DNA of 29,827 nt from Patescibacteria group bacterium (GTDB lineage: Bacteria; Patescibacteriota; Gracilibacteria; UM-FILTER-43-11): NCBI GenBank assembly GCA_029260955.1, contig JAJDCF010000004.1, positions 1 through 29,827 of the forward strand, read 5' to 3'. Both the position numbers and the translations under genes were made by a program. Positions 1 to 7,724 of the stretch are shown one piece after another; the first letter of the stretch is position 1; the number at the start of each line of letters is the position of its first letter. The notes below the pieces were generated by a model that was given only the letters and a program-made list of their open reading frames with translations, was not told the DNA's origin and ran no database searches.

Positions 1-65
1 ATTATACCAAAAAACAGTCAAGTAAGCAATTCCTTCTGCCACTTTTTGTAAAGTGGCGCAAAACA

Positions 66-90
66 CTGGGGGTTCTTTGAGGTAACCCAG
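66..90 (+). repeat. G-rich repeat element, copy A
   Basis: One of three related elements in this intergenic region. It begins CTGGGGG, contains TTTGAGG and ends TAACCCAG. Its ends CTGGG and CCCAG are complementary, so it can fold as a small hairpin. It aligns with copy B (minus strand, 181-205) and copy C (359-381) on the pattern GGGGGT..T.TGAGG(G)TA..CCC. The alignment was made by eye. Confidence 0.5.
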
Positions 91-180
91 CTTCATTACC
101 TTACTTCATCGTTCTCTACCCAAAGTATCTAGTGGCATGTCACTGTACCTCTTTGCTTTGCACGTTCGTTCTGTTCTACT

Positions 181-205
181 CTGGGGCATACCCTCAAGAC
201 CCCCG
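181..205 (-). repeat. G-rich repeat element, copy B (inverted)
   Basis: Read on the minus strand this begins CGGGGGTCTTGAGGG and ends TATGCCCCAG, matching copies A and C in inverted orientation. The core GGGTATGCCC is almost self-complementary. Because it is inverted relative to copy C, 183-203 and 361-381 could also pair with each other in a transcript and enclose the A+T-rich hairpin at 260-284. Confidence 0.5.
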
Positions 206-358
206 ATATGCCTTTACTCAACAACTCACTTCCTTTTGGTGCTGCCATAGCGCCAAAACGCTTAACTATAAAAATAAGTTAAGCTTTCGTGGCTACCGCT
301 GGTAATACAACAAGTAACAATCAACTAGTTAAAGGTAATAGGTGAATTAGGGAACTGC

Positions 359-381
359 CTGGGGTGTCTGAGGGTATACCC
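359..381 (+). repeat. G-rich repeat element, copy C
   Basis: This copy reads CTGGGGTGTCTGAGGG followed by TATACCC. It ends in the perfect ten-base palindrome GGGTATACCC at 372-381. It is the same orientation as copy A and inverted relative to copy B. Confidence 0.5.
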
Positions 382-597
382 TTTGGTCTTAGAAAATCGT
401 GTAGGGCGAAGCAACAAAATATATATATAAATCAATAAATGGATGGAAGGTAGGGCATTGAATTTGGGTTCGCAAACCCTTCAGGTCTTTTGCGTACTTT
501 TGGGCACAAAAGTGCAGATAAGACGAATAACACCTTAAAAAGTCATACCGCTGCGCTTGTAGCGAGAAGGGAATCTCCACCAATAAAATAGGCTCAC

Positions 598-1083
598 TTA
601 CTTAATCTTCAAAATCTTATACTCAAACATTCCAGCAGGAACTTTCACCTTCACTGTATCGTTTTTAGCCTTCCCTAATATGGCAGAACCAATAGGGGAC
701 TCATTTGAAATCTTGTGTCCAATGGGATCAGCTTCGGTAGAACCGACGATGGTATAAGTTTCAGCCTCATCATTTTCAGTCACATTTTGCACGGTTACTG
801 TCGTTCCAATCTGAACCGTATCTTCACCACGTTTGTCATCGCTAATGATCTTTGCATTGTTGACCATCTGTTCCAGTTCTACGATGCGACCTTCTACAAA
901 AGCCTGCTCATTTTTAGCCTCTTCGTATTCGGAATTTTCGGATAAGTCTCCGTAAGCGATGGCTTCTTTTAGCCTTGCAGCTACTTCTTTACGACGCACT
1001 TCCTGAAACTCTTTAAGCTCAGTTGTAAGCTTTTCAAGGCCTGCTTTGGTGACTAAAACTTCTTTAGGATTATGATCTGCCAT
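598..1083 (-). CDS. greA: Transcription elongation factor GreA
   Basis: GreA enters the RNA polymerase secondary channel and stimulates cleavage of backtracked RNA, rescuing stalled elongation. The 161-residue product has the usual family length. Residues about 10-80 form the N-terminal coiled coil, whose tip carries the acidic signature DLSENSEY at 46-53; D46 and E49 correspond to the catalytic-site acidic pair. The rest is the FKBP-like C-terminal domain ending in a hydrophobic strand (FEYKILKIK). It is the last gene of the minus-strand unit, 31 bp after rpoD, so cotranscription with rpoD is likely. No Shine-Dalgarno sequence precedes the ATG. The call is firm from the signature and length. 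Confidence 0.96.
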   Translation of the reverse strand: MADHNPKEVLVTKAGLEKLTTELKEFQEVRRKEVAARLKEAIAYGDLSENSEYEEAKNEQAFVEGRIVELEQMVNNAKIISDDKRGEDTVQIGTTVTVQNVTENDEAETYTIVGSTEADPIGHKISNESPIGSAILGKAKNDTVKVKVPAGMFEYKILKIK

Positions 1084-1114
1084 GATAGGTATTTTGATTA
1101 ATGATTATGAATAA

Positions 1115-2362
1115 TTAGAATCGATCTTTGATCTTGATGCTGGTTGGATGGTCGCGCATCTTCTGAAGAATCTTAGCTTCGATTTGCCTGATACGCTCAC
1201 GAGTGACACCAAATTCCCTACCCACTTCTTCTAGAGTATGGCCGATACCGTCATCCAAACCAAAACGCATACGAATGATCTTCTGCTCACGAGGAGTAAG
1301 GTATTGGAGCATGTAATGAATATTCTCCTTCATTATCTGACGGTTGGTCGAATCACTTGGAGAAATAGCATCATCATCTTCAATAAAGTCACCAAGTTTG
1401 CTGTCTTCCTCAGCACCAACAGGAGCTTCGAGTGAGACAATATCCTGAGAAATCTTCAAGATATGGCGAACCTTCTTGATTTCCATATCCATTTCGGAAG
1501 CCAGCTCATCCACAGTAGGTTCACGGCCAAATTCTTGCAGTAATCGTCTTTGAGTGTGAGTAAGCTTGTTGATGGTCTCAACCATGTGCACCGGAATACG
1601 AATGGTGCGAGCTTGGTCAGCGATGGCACGAGTAATAGCTTGGCGAATCCACCAGGTAGCGTAGGTCGAAAACTTGAATCCACGAGTTGGGTCAAACTTT
1701 TCAACCGCTCTAAAAAGACCAATATTCCCTTCCTGAATTAGATCTAGGAATGAAAGGCCACGGCCAATATACTTTTTAGCAATAGAAACAACCAGTCTCA
1801 AATTCGCCTCCGCAAGCTTTTGCTTGGCCACGGGGTCACCCTTGGCAATTGCGTTAGCTAGCTTGATTTCTTCATCAGCAGTCAGCAAATCCACACGCCC
1901 GATCTCACTCAAATACATGCGAACTGAATCGTTGGCAATCTCTTTTAGGTTGGCACGCTTTTTAGCAGCCTTAGCTTTTTCCTCTGCATCTTTATCCTTA
2001 TCTTCATCCTTCTCATCTTTACTTTTATCCTTATCTTCACCTTCCGGGAACTCATCATCAAGTTCTAACCAATCATCATCATCCAGATCAAATTCAGACT
2101 TACCTTTTTTGCCTTGCTTTCCCCAAATAGCATCGCGCTTTACATCCATCACTTCAATTCCAAGATCCATGAACAAGGTGTAAATCTCGTCCAGCATGAT
2201 TACATTATCTTCAATCTCGGGAATGGCTTTAAGAAGCTCCTTGTGCGTAACAAAGCGTTGCTCTCGTCCTTTCTGAAGCAGGCGCTTTATACTCTTGGGA
2301 TACTTGGCAAGCGTTTCCTCATCTGGTTGAGCAATGAACTTCTTTTGAACCTTTTTAGCCAT
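1115..2362 (-). CDS. rpoD: Primary RNA polymerase sigma factor RpoD (sigma-70/sigma-A)
   Basis: The housekeeping sigma factor that directs core polymerase to -35/-10 promoters. The 415-residue protein has a divergent region 1.1 (about 1-80), a highly charged Asp/Glu/Lys spacer (about 88-135), region 1.2 (NDSVRMYLSEIG, 144-155), regions 2.1-2.4 (LRLVVSIAKKYIGRGLSFLD to TYATWWIRQAI, about 188-243), region 3 (about 258-330) and the region 4 helix-turn-helix with LTPREQKIIRMRFGL and VTRERIRQIEAK (355-396). Full regions 1.2, 2, 3 and 4 mark it as the primary sigma. Promoters seen elsewhere in the window match its expected TTGaca/TATAAT specificity. It lies 4 bp after dnaG, so the two are coupled. 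No Shine-Dalgarno is visible. Confidence 0.96.
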   Translation of the reverse strand: MAKKVQKKFIAQPDEETLAKYPKSIKRLLQKGREQRFVTHKELLKAIPEIEDNVIMLDEIYTLFMDLGIEVMDVKRDAIWGKQGKKGKSEFDLDDDDWLELDDEFPEGEDKDKSKDEKDEDKDKDAEEKAKAAKKRANLKEIANDSVRMYLSEIGRVDLLTADEEIKLANAIAKGDPVAKQKLAEANLRLVVSIAKKYIGRGLSFLDLIQEGNIGLFRAVEKFDPTRGFKFSTYATWWIRQAITRAIADQARTIRIPVHMVETINKLTHTQRRLLQEFGREPTVDELASEMDMEIKKVRHILKISQDIVSLEAPVGAEEDSKLGDFIEDDDAISPSDSTNRQIMKENIHYMLQYLTPREQKIIRMRFGLDDGIGHTLEEVGREFGVTRERIRQIEAKILQKMRDHPTSIKIKDRF

Positions 2363-2366
2363 GGGT

Positions 2367-4109
2367 TTAAATCTTATTAGCTAGTTTAAGTATTTGAGAA
2401 TATTGATTGAGAAGCAGTGTCCGTTCGCCCGGATCCTGAGCTGCCCTAATCTTAAATTCAAATTCTTTTTGAGAGGCGCGAATATTTTTCATATTGATCT
2501 GCCGAATCAGACTCGTTACCTCCTTCTTGGCTGCCTCTTGCGAAAAATCAGGGTAATATTCTTCGACGAGCATGGGTAATACATTGAGTCTTTCTTGATC
2601 TTCTTCAGAAAGCTCCGCACGCACCTGTTCTACATCAATGACGCTCCGCGAATTGTACACTTTTTTCAGGGCTTTGTAAATTTTTTCTGAAGCCGCATCG
2701 AAGCTCGTTACATCTATCAGATTTGAGTGAACAATTTCGTACAAATCAGGGTGTTCTAAAATGAAACCCAGCAAATATTCCTCCCGACTAAAAGTTTCCT
2801 TTTGCGGAGCGGAAACTTCGGTCTTTGAGGCAGGCCGATAAACCTTCTTCTGAGCCAAATTCTTCATATCTTGCCACAAATACTGTGCATCGGTTTTTAG
2901 TTCGTAGGCCAAGCGCTGTAAGTGCTCATTTTGCTCCATGTTAGTTGACGCCTGTTTAATCAGGGGAAGAAGTAGATTCAAAATAGCCTTTTTTCCATCC
3001 AAATCATTCTGATCATAAATAGAAAAAGCGTGAGCAAAATAGAAGTCCATCGCCTTAACTGAGTTTTTGATCGCCTCCTTCCAAGCCTCGGGTGATTTTT
3101 GGATGCACTCATCCGGATCTTTGCCATCGGGAATTTGAATAATCCGAATATTAAGCTTCGCTTCCTGGGCCAGTTCAATAGCCCGCTTTGTTGCCTCCAT
3201 ACCTGCTGAATCCGCGTCAAAGGCAAAGGCAATGTTATTGGTATATCGCTTTATCAGCTTCAGCTGAGGTGCTGTCAGTGCCGTACCAGACGTAGCAATC
3301 ACATTTTTCGTTCCTGCCTGGTGAGCAGCAATTACGTCCATGTAGCCCTCTACAAAAATCGCTAAATCCTCCTTTTTAATGGCATTCTTTGCCATGGTAA
3401 GACCGTATAACACAAAGCTTTTGTTATAAACCGGTGTGTCAGGCGAATTCAGATATTTTGGCTCACCATCACCTATGATACGACCACCAAAACCAACCGC
3501 ATTGCCCTGTTGGTCGTGAATGGGAAACATATAGCGATTTCGAAAGCGGCCATAAGTACTTTTATCGGCAATCGAACGCTGGCTTATTAGCCCGGCATCA
3601 AGCAGTAATTTTTCATCAAAATCCGCACTCTTCATGTGGTCGCGAAGAGCCGTATAAGAGTCAGGTGCAAGGCCAAGCTGAAACTCCTTGATTGTGGCTT
3701 CAGAAAGTCCTCGACCTATAAAATATTCCATACCTTTTTTAGACTCTTTGAGTTGGTTGGCAAAAAAGTTGGTAGCCACATCATTGGCCTTAAGAATCCT
3801 AAGTTTTTCGTTGTGCGCTTCGGGCTTAAATTCCGGCAGTCGTACCCCTGCTTTCTCCGCCAAAATACTGACAGCCCCCGGAAAATCCACCTTCTCAATT
3901 AGCTGAATGAATTTGAAAATATCACCACCCGTGTTACAAGAAAAACAGTATGCAATACCCTTTTCTGGGCTGACCATAAAACTGGGCCGACTATCGTTAT
4001 GAAAAGGGCAAAGACCTTTCAGATTCCGCCCAGCCTTTTTGAGTTGAACAAAACCACCGACAATATCCTCGATGTTGATCTTGGCTCGAATTTCGTCTAA
4101 ATGATTCAT
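2367..4109 (-). CDS. dnaG: DNA primase DnaG
   Basis: Primase makes the RNA primers for chromosomal replication. The 580-residue protein has all family parts: an N-terminal CHC2 zinc-binding domain (C34, H37, C55, C58), the RNA-polymerase core with RNRYMFPIHD (190-199) and a TOPRIM fold with EGYMD (254-258) and the acidic DAD motif (298-300). The C-terminal helical region (about 440-580) fits the DnaB-interacting domain. The gene starts 9 bp after the ruvB stop and ends 4 bp before rpoD. A dnaG-rpoD pair recalls the classical macromolecular-synthesis operon, here without rpsU but with ruvB and greA attached. The ATG lacks a Shine-Dalgarno. Confidence 0.96.
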   Translation of the reverse strand: MNHLDEIRAKINIEDIVGGFVQLKKAGRNLKGLCPFHNDSRPSFMVSPEKGIAYCFSCNTGGDIFKFIQLIEKVDFPGAVSILAEKAGVRLPEFKPEAHNEKLRILKANDVATNFFANQLKESKKGMEYFIGRGLSEATIKEFQLGLAPDSYTALRDHMKSADFDEKLLLDAGLISQRSIADKSTYGRFRNRYMFPIHDQQGNAVGFGGRIIGDGEPKYLNSPDTPVYNKSFVLYGLTMAKNAIKKEDLAIFVEGYMDVIAAHQAGTKNVIATSGTALTAPQLKLIKRYTNNIAFAFDADSAGMEATKRAIELAQEAKLNIRIIQIPDGKDPDECIQKSPEAWKEAIKNSVKAMDFYFAHAFSIYDQNDLDGKKAILNLLLPLIKQASTNMEQNEHLQRLAYELKTDAQYLWQDMKNLAQKKVYRPASKTEVSAPQKETFSREEYLLGFILEHPDLYEIVHSNLIDVTSFDAASEKIYKALKKVYNSRSVIDVEQVRAELSEEDQERLNVLPMLVEEYYPDFSQEAAKKEVTSLIRQINMKNIRASQKEFEFKIRAAQDPGERTLLLNQYSQILKLANKI

Positions 4110-4118
4110 TTATGGCAA

Positions 4119-5156
4119 CTAAAACAAATTTTTTTGTTCTACATTTTTGTTTTTTGGCATATTGATTTCAAGATGTAGGTAGGCATTTTCCGTGACCACT
4201 CTTCCTTGCCTCGTGCGGTCTAAAAAGCCAATCTGAAGCAGGTAAGGCTCGTACATATCTTCGATCGTTTCGGCTTCCTCGCTGGTGGCGGCAGCGATGG
4301 CATTTACTCCAACCGGCCCACCCTTGAATTTCTCAATAATAGTCATCAGAATCTGGCGATCGGTCTTATCGAGGCCAAGAACATCAACTCCCATCGTACC
4401 CAGACATTTTTGGGAGAATTCCAGACTAATTGTGCCAATTTCTTCCACTGTTGCAAAGTCTCTAACGCGCTTGAGTAAGCGGTTAGCAATACGTGGCGTT
4501 CGCCTACTGCATTTTGCAATTTCGGCCAGCGCACCGTCTTCAATTTTCATCTCCAAAAGTCCCGCAGAACGCTTCAAAATTTGCTGAATCTCGGCATCAG
4601 AATAAAAATCAAGCTTGTACACATGTCCAAATCGATCTCTAAGCGGCGCGCTAAGTGACCCGATTTTGGTGGTGGCACCAACCAACGTGAATCTCGGCAA
4701 ATCCAGACGCATACTCCTTGCCGCCGGCCCCTTTCCGATGATGATATCCAGCGCGTAATCCTCCATGGCGCTGTACAGAATCTCTTCAATCTGGGTCTTT
4801 AGTCGATGAATCTCATCGATAAACAGAATGTCATTCTCCTTTAAATTCGTCAGAATAGAAGCCAAATCACCCTGTTTTTCGATGGCAGGTCCGGACGTGG
4901 TTTTGATGCTCACTCCCATTTCGCTCGCCAAAATGTTGGCCAAGGTGGTTTTTCCAAGGCCGGGTGGGCCGTAAAAAAGCACATGCTCAAGAGGTTCCTC
5001 TCGCTTTTTAGCCGCTCTCATAGACACATCCAAATTCATCTTTGCATCGGCCTGACCAATATATTCACTAAAAGCTTTTGGCCTAAGGGCCAGATCAAGC
5101 TTGTTGTCGGCCACTTGGCCCTTTGTGCTGGTGATTTTATTGTCACGTTCAATCAT
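4119..5156 (-). CDS. ruvB: Holliday junction branch-migration helicase RuvB
   Basis: RuvB is the AAA+ motor that, with RuvA, drives branch migration of Holliday junctions in recombination repair. The 345-residue product shows Walker A GPPGLGKTT (63-71), Walker B IDEIHRL (113-119), the GATT sensor region followed by LRDRFG, and the C-terminal winged-helix domain with RTPRIANRLLKRVRDFA. Length is typical. It is the first gene of the minus-strand unit and has its own promoter at 5185-5213, whose -35 lies next to the -35 of the divergent operon starting at 5266. Other ruv genes are not in the window. Confidence 0.96.
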   Translation of the reverse strand: MIERDNKITSTKGQVADNKLDLALRPKAFSEYIGQADAKMNLDVSMRAAKKREEPLEHVLFYGPPGLGKTTLANILASEMGVSIKTTSGPAIEKQGDLASILTNLKENDILFIDEIHRLKTQIEEILYSAMEDYALDIIIGKGPAARSMRLDLPRFTLVGATTKIGSLSAPLRDRFGHVYKLDFYSDAEIQQILKRSAGLLEMKIEDGALAEIAKCSRRTPRIANRLLKRVRDFATVEEIGTISLEFSQKCLGTMGVDVLGLDKTDRQILMTIIEKFKGGPVGVNAIAAATSEEAETIEDMYEPYLLQIGFLDRTRQGRVVTENAYLHLEINMPKNKNVEQKNLF

Positions 5157-5184
5157 GCCTTTTTTCTAGGAAGTAACTATAAAG

Positions 5185-5213
5185 ATTATAGCCAGCACGG
5201 GCCATTAATACAA
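5185..5213 (-). promoter_or_regulatory. Promoter of the ruvB-dnaG-rpoD-greA unit
   Basis: On the minus strand, TTGTAT (5208-5213) is followed by a 17-bp spacer and a perfect TATAAT (5185-5190). The predicted transcript starts near 5178, leaving a leader of about 21 nt with no Shine-Dalgarno. Only one base separates this -35 from the divergent -35 at 5215-5220, so the two promoters probably influence each other. Confidence 0.65.
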
Positions 5214-5214
5214 T

Positions 5215-5243
5215 TTGCAATTTATGGTAAAAAATGATATAAT
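5215..5243 (+). promoter_or_regulatory. Promoter of the 812-aa / SpoIIE operon (extended -10)
   Basis: TTGCAA (5215-5220), a 17-bp spacer, then TATAAT (5238-5243) preceded by TGA, giving an extended -10. Transcription should start near 5250. This rules against the upstream TTG (5215) and ATG (5224) as starts of the following gene and supports ATG 5266. The promoter is almost identical to the one at 20565-20593: both have TTGCAA, 17-bp spacing and the 18-base string AAAAAATGATATAATTAT. Confidence 0.75.
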
Positions 5244-5265
5244 TATAGGATTAATAAAAAAAGAA

Positions 5266-7704
5266 ATGGCCCAAGATGGAAAGAAACCAAAGTTAACAGA
5301 GTTAGGCAGTCAGTATGATGTTTACAAATACTATGCTCCAGAACAAAGTAATGATGATATACCCTCATATGCTCGTTACTCTCTACGGGACGACATAGAA
5401 AAAAAGAAAACCAAAAAGAAGCTTCGAAAGCTGCCACGATGGGTGCCGCCAAAGGCCAAAAAGAAGCTAAAACTTCGCACTAAAAAAGAAATTTTTGGGA
5501 GTAAGGAGTGCCAGAAATGGTATATGGAAAAGGTAAGTGAGGCTCTTGAGAAAAAAGGCGACCTTCTGTATGACTTTATCAGAGCTCACAGTGAGTATTC
5601 GAAGACCAGCCATGTATCTTGGAACAAAGATTTTGCCGCATTCGTAGGACTAGACCCTAATGACGAAAAATTCAAAAAATACAAAGGTGCGACTGAAGCG
5701 ATAACTAACCGAAGAATAACAGCTGCCGCTCAGCACGTATTGGTGGAAAAATACGATAACGATATTTTTAGACTCACCTACACCAAAAAGCAATTCAATC
5801 CATGGATTTTCGTCGACGGAAAAATGGGACCTTATTCAGTTAGTGTGCTGGACGACTATTGGATGGCAACGCATTCAAAGAACAGTAAAAAGAAGCCAAA
5901 GCCACCAGGACGCTCTGGGTTGGACGATAAAGACTATAAACCAGGCAGTGCTAGCGCTAAAACTTGGGATAAGGCCTTGGAGCATCTTGATATTCAAACA
6001 GAGAATGGGCCTGTAGAAGAAGATAGTCCTGAAGAGAAGCCATTCAAGCTGTCGGAGGCTCAAGAAAAGAACTTCAAGAAAATAGAGTCCGCATTGAAAA
6101 AGGTATTGGGCAAAATGAAGATGAACTTGAGTGAGGACCAAATACGCATGTTGAGCACTCATATAACCGTTGAGCCAGACCGAATCAATTCATTGATGGT
6201 TATTGTTTCCTTAAAGAAAATGATAAATGCTGGGCAGATCACTGACGAAGAAATTGGTGAAGCCAGAAAAGGGAAGGGAAATGGAACAAAGAAGCCTGCA
6301 CCAAAGGAAAAGCCAAAAGCAAAGCCAAAAGTAAAAAAAGGAGTTGCCCCACCAAAAAAGTTTGATCCGAAAAAGATCGATTATTCCCAAGGTAAAGAGA
6401 TTTTGATGTTGGACTTAGGAAAAGCCATTGAACATGTTAAGTCGGCTACTGGTTGGACACAGCTTGAGTACAAGATAATCGATGAAAACACAATTGAACT
6501 CTCCAGAGCAGATTCATCCTCCAAAATTCAACTACACAGGAAAGGCAAGGAATGGGCGGTCGGTGAGTATTATCAACGTCGTTCGCTTATGCAAGCCGTT
6601 GTGCTGGGCAATTTAAAGAACAAGGTAGAGCACATTATTGTCAGTAACAAGCATGAGGGTGCCAAAAAAAGGCCCTTTGAAGCCGATGGTGGGAACATTG
6701 ATTTTGATAGAAACTGGAATCCAGTGGATTTAAGAATTTTGAATAAAGAAACTGGTTGGCTCCGCTTCTATAGCGAAGTGGGCGTCATTCCCGGTCAAGT
6801 TGCTGCCATGCTCAACAATTGGCACGAACAAGAAATTGCTGGAGTCAAAAAAATAAAGAAGCCAGAGGCACCAACAAAGCCAAAGGTAGACAAGCCAAAA
6901 GCAGAGCCAAAAAAAACAAAGCCAAAAGCTAAGCCAAAGAAAAAGCCAGCACCGAAAAAGAAGCCTGAGAAGGAATTCGATGCAAAGGACAAAAAAGCCC
7001 TAAAAAGATATAAAAAACTAGATCGGGGCGGCAAAATACCGCTTAGTGAATTAGCTATAGACAGTTACGTAGCTGACGAGGGCATGCCCCTTTCTGTTGC
7101 ATTAGGTAATTTTTACGATGAAGAGCCAGACACCAGAGATCGCGACGAGTCCAAAAGACTTTTTAGGGTCCTGTATCTTGTCGCTCAAAAAGTGGGGGCA
7201 AAAATCGACAAAATGCTTCTTAAAGAAGGAGATACCCTGCGTATTAATCGCTACGGATTAAGTATCACAGATTCTGACAATGAATTACGTTATCCAAAAG
7301 TATATTTTGACGAAGAGGAAAGTCCTAAACGTGTCGCCAAAAAGAAGGTGGCACAAAATAAAAAGTCAGCTGATGCTAAAGCGAAGAAGAAATACAGGAA
7401 ACTAGATGAAGCCGGAAAAATCCCACTTCGTAAATTAGCCATAGACAGGTATGAGGCCGACGAACGCATGTCTCTACATGCTGCACTAGAAGATTTCTAC
7501 GATGAGGACATCGATGACCCTGAAGACTCACCTAATCTATTCAGAACCCTTAATCTTGTAGCTCGAAAGGTGGGGGCAAAAGTGGACAACATGTATCTCG
7601 AAGAAGGGGATACCTTGAGTATTATCAGATCTGGAAGACATGCAAAATTAAGTATTACCGATTCTGAATATGAATTGCGTTACCCAGAAATAGAAATTGT
7701 ATAA
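5266..7704 (+). CDS. Lys/Pro-rich protein with PG-binding-like module and a C-terminal tandem duplication
   Basis: Unrecognised 812-residue protein. The start at 5266 is chosen because a strong promoter covers the earlier candidate starts. In order: an N-terminal patch DVYKYYAP (18-25) resembling a tag shared with five other proteins in the window; a region (about 118-200) with VDGKMGPYS (183-191) like the core of peptidoglycan-binding type 1 domains; a helical stretch (about 262-330); a Lys/Pro linker (about 338-370); a mixed alpha/beta domain (about 371-525); a second Lys/Pro linker (about 527-568); and two copies of a domain of about 107-110 residues (575-681 and 703-812). No signal peptide or membrane segment is visible. 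It is first in a five-gene operon. The linkers suit a surface protein; a nucleoid protein is the alternative. Confidence 0.8.
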   Translation: MAQDGKKPKLTELGSQYDVYKYYAPEQSNDDIPSYARYSLRDDIEKKKTKKKLRKLPRWVPPKAKKKLKLRTKKEIFGSKECQKWYMEKVSEALEKKGDLLYDFIRAHSEYSKTSHVSWNKDFAAFVGLDPNDEKFKKYKGATEAITNRRITAAAQHVLVEKYDNDIFRLTYTKKQFNPWIFVDGKMGPYSVSVLDDYWMATHSKNSKKKPKPPGRSGLDDKDYKPGSASAKTWDKALEHLDIQTENGPVEEDSPEEKPFKLSEAQEKNFKKIESALKKVLGKMKMNLSEDQIRMLSTHITVEPDRINSLMVIVSLKKMINAGQITDEEIGEARKGKGNGTKKPAPKEKPKAKPKVKKGVAPPKKFDPKKIDYSQGKEILMLDLGKAIEHVKSATGWTQLEYKIIDENTIELSRADSSSKIQLHRKGKEWAVGEYYQRRSLMQAVVLGNLKNKVEHIIVSNKHEGAKKRPFEADGGNIDFDRNWNPVDLRILNKETGWLRFYSEVGVIPGQVAAMLNNWHEQEIAGVKKIKKPEAPTKPKVDKPKAEPKKTKPKAKPKKKPAPKKKPEKEFDAKDKKALKRYKKLDRGGKIPLSELAIDSYVADEGMPLSVALGNFYDEEPDTRDRDESKRLFRVLYLVAQKVGAKIDKMLLKEGDTLRINRYGLSITDSDNELRYPKVYFDEEESPKRVAKKKVAQNKKSADAKAKKKYRKLDEAGKIPLRKLAIDRYEADERMSLHAALEDFYDEDIDDPEDSPNLFRTLNLVARKVGAKVDNMYLEEGDTLSIIRSGRHAKLSITDSEYELRYPEIEIV
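6988..7308 (+). repeat. In-frame domain duplication, copy 1
   Basis: Encodes residues 575-681 of the 812-aa protein. It shares with copy 2 the blocks KKLD..GKIPL..LAID.Y.AD, NFYDE/DFYDE, LVA.KVGAK.D, EGDTL and LSITDS..ELRYP. The segment EGDTL..N is faintly LysM-like but I would not assign it. Confidence 0.8.
7372..7701 (+). repeat. In-frame domain duplication, copy 2
   Basis: Encodes residues 703-812, the very end of the 812-aa protein. It aligns over its whole length with copy 1, separated by a short Lys-rich linker. A three-residue insertion lies between EGDTL and LSITD. Confidence 0.8.
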
Positions 7705-7724
7705 CAAAATAATAACTAAATATC

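Larger units (their letters stand above)
1..597. other. Non-coding, hairpin- and repeat-rich region downstream of greA
   Basis: I see no convincing gene here. The stretch carries three degenerate copies of a G-rich element (66-90, 181-205, 359-381; listed separately) and several perfect hairpins: GCCACTTT/AAAGTGGC at 38-45 and 50-57 with a TTGT loop, GCTTAACT/AGTTAAGC at 260-267 and 277-284, GGGTT/AACCC at 466-470 and 475-479, and ACTTTTG/CAAAAGT at 496-502 and 507-513. The last could end greA transcription on the minus strand, but no T-run follows it. The density of structure suggests a mobile repeat or an unrecognised structured RNA. I looked for RNase P, tmRNA and tRNA signatures and found none that hold. 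Confidence 0.6.

Noticed and set aside
457..582. GGGTTCGCAAACCC (466-479) as a T-arm and CTCCACCA (575-582) as a tRNA or tmRNA end
   Set aside because: The loop has the wrong size for a T-arm, no acceptor partner is found upstream, and no tmRNA tag frame or 5' tmRNA sequence is present.
389..583. A 64-codon open frame on the minus strand downstream of greA
   Set aside because: Composition is unlike a real protein (Phe/Tyr/Cys-rich), it covers a hairpin region, and there is no promoter or start context.
5215..5265. TTG 5215 or ATG 5224 as start of the 812-aa protein
   Set aside because: They coincide with the -35 and spacer of a strong promoter, so they would not be in the mRNA; ATG 5266 is the first start downstream of the predicted transcription start.
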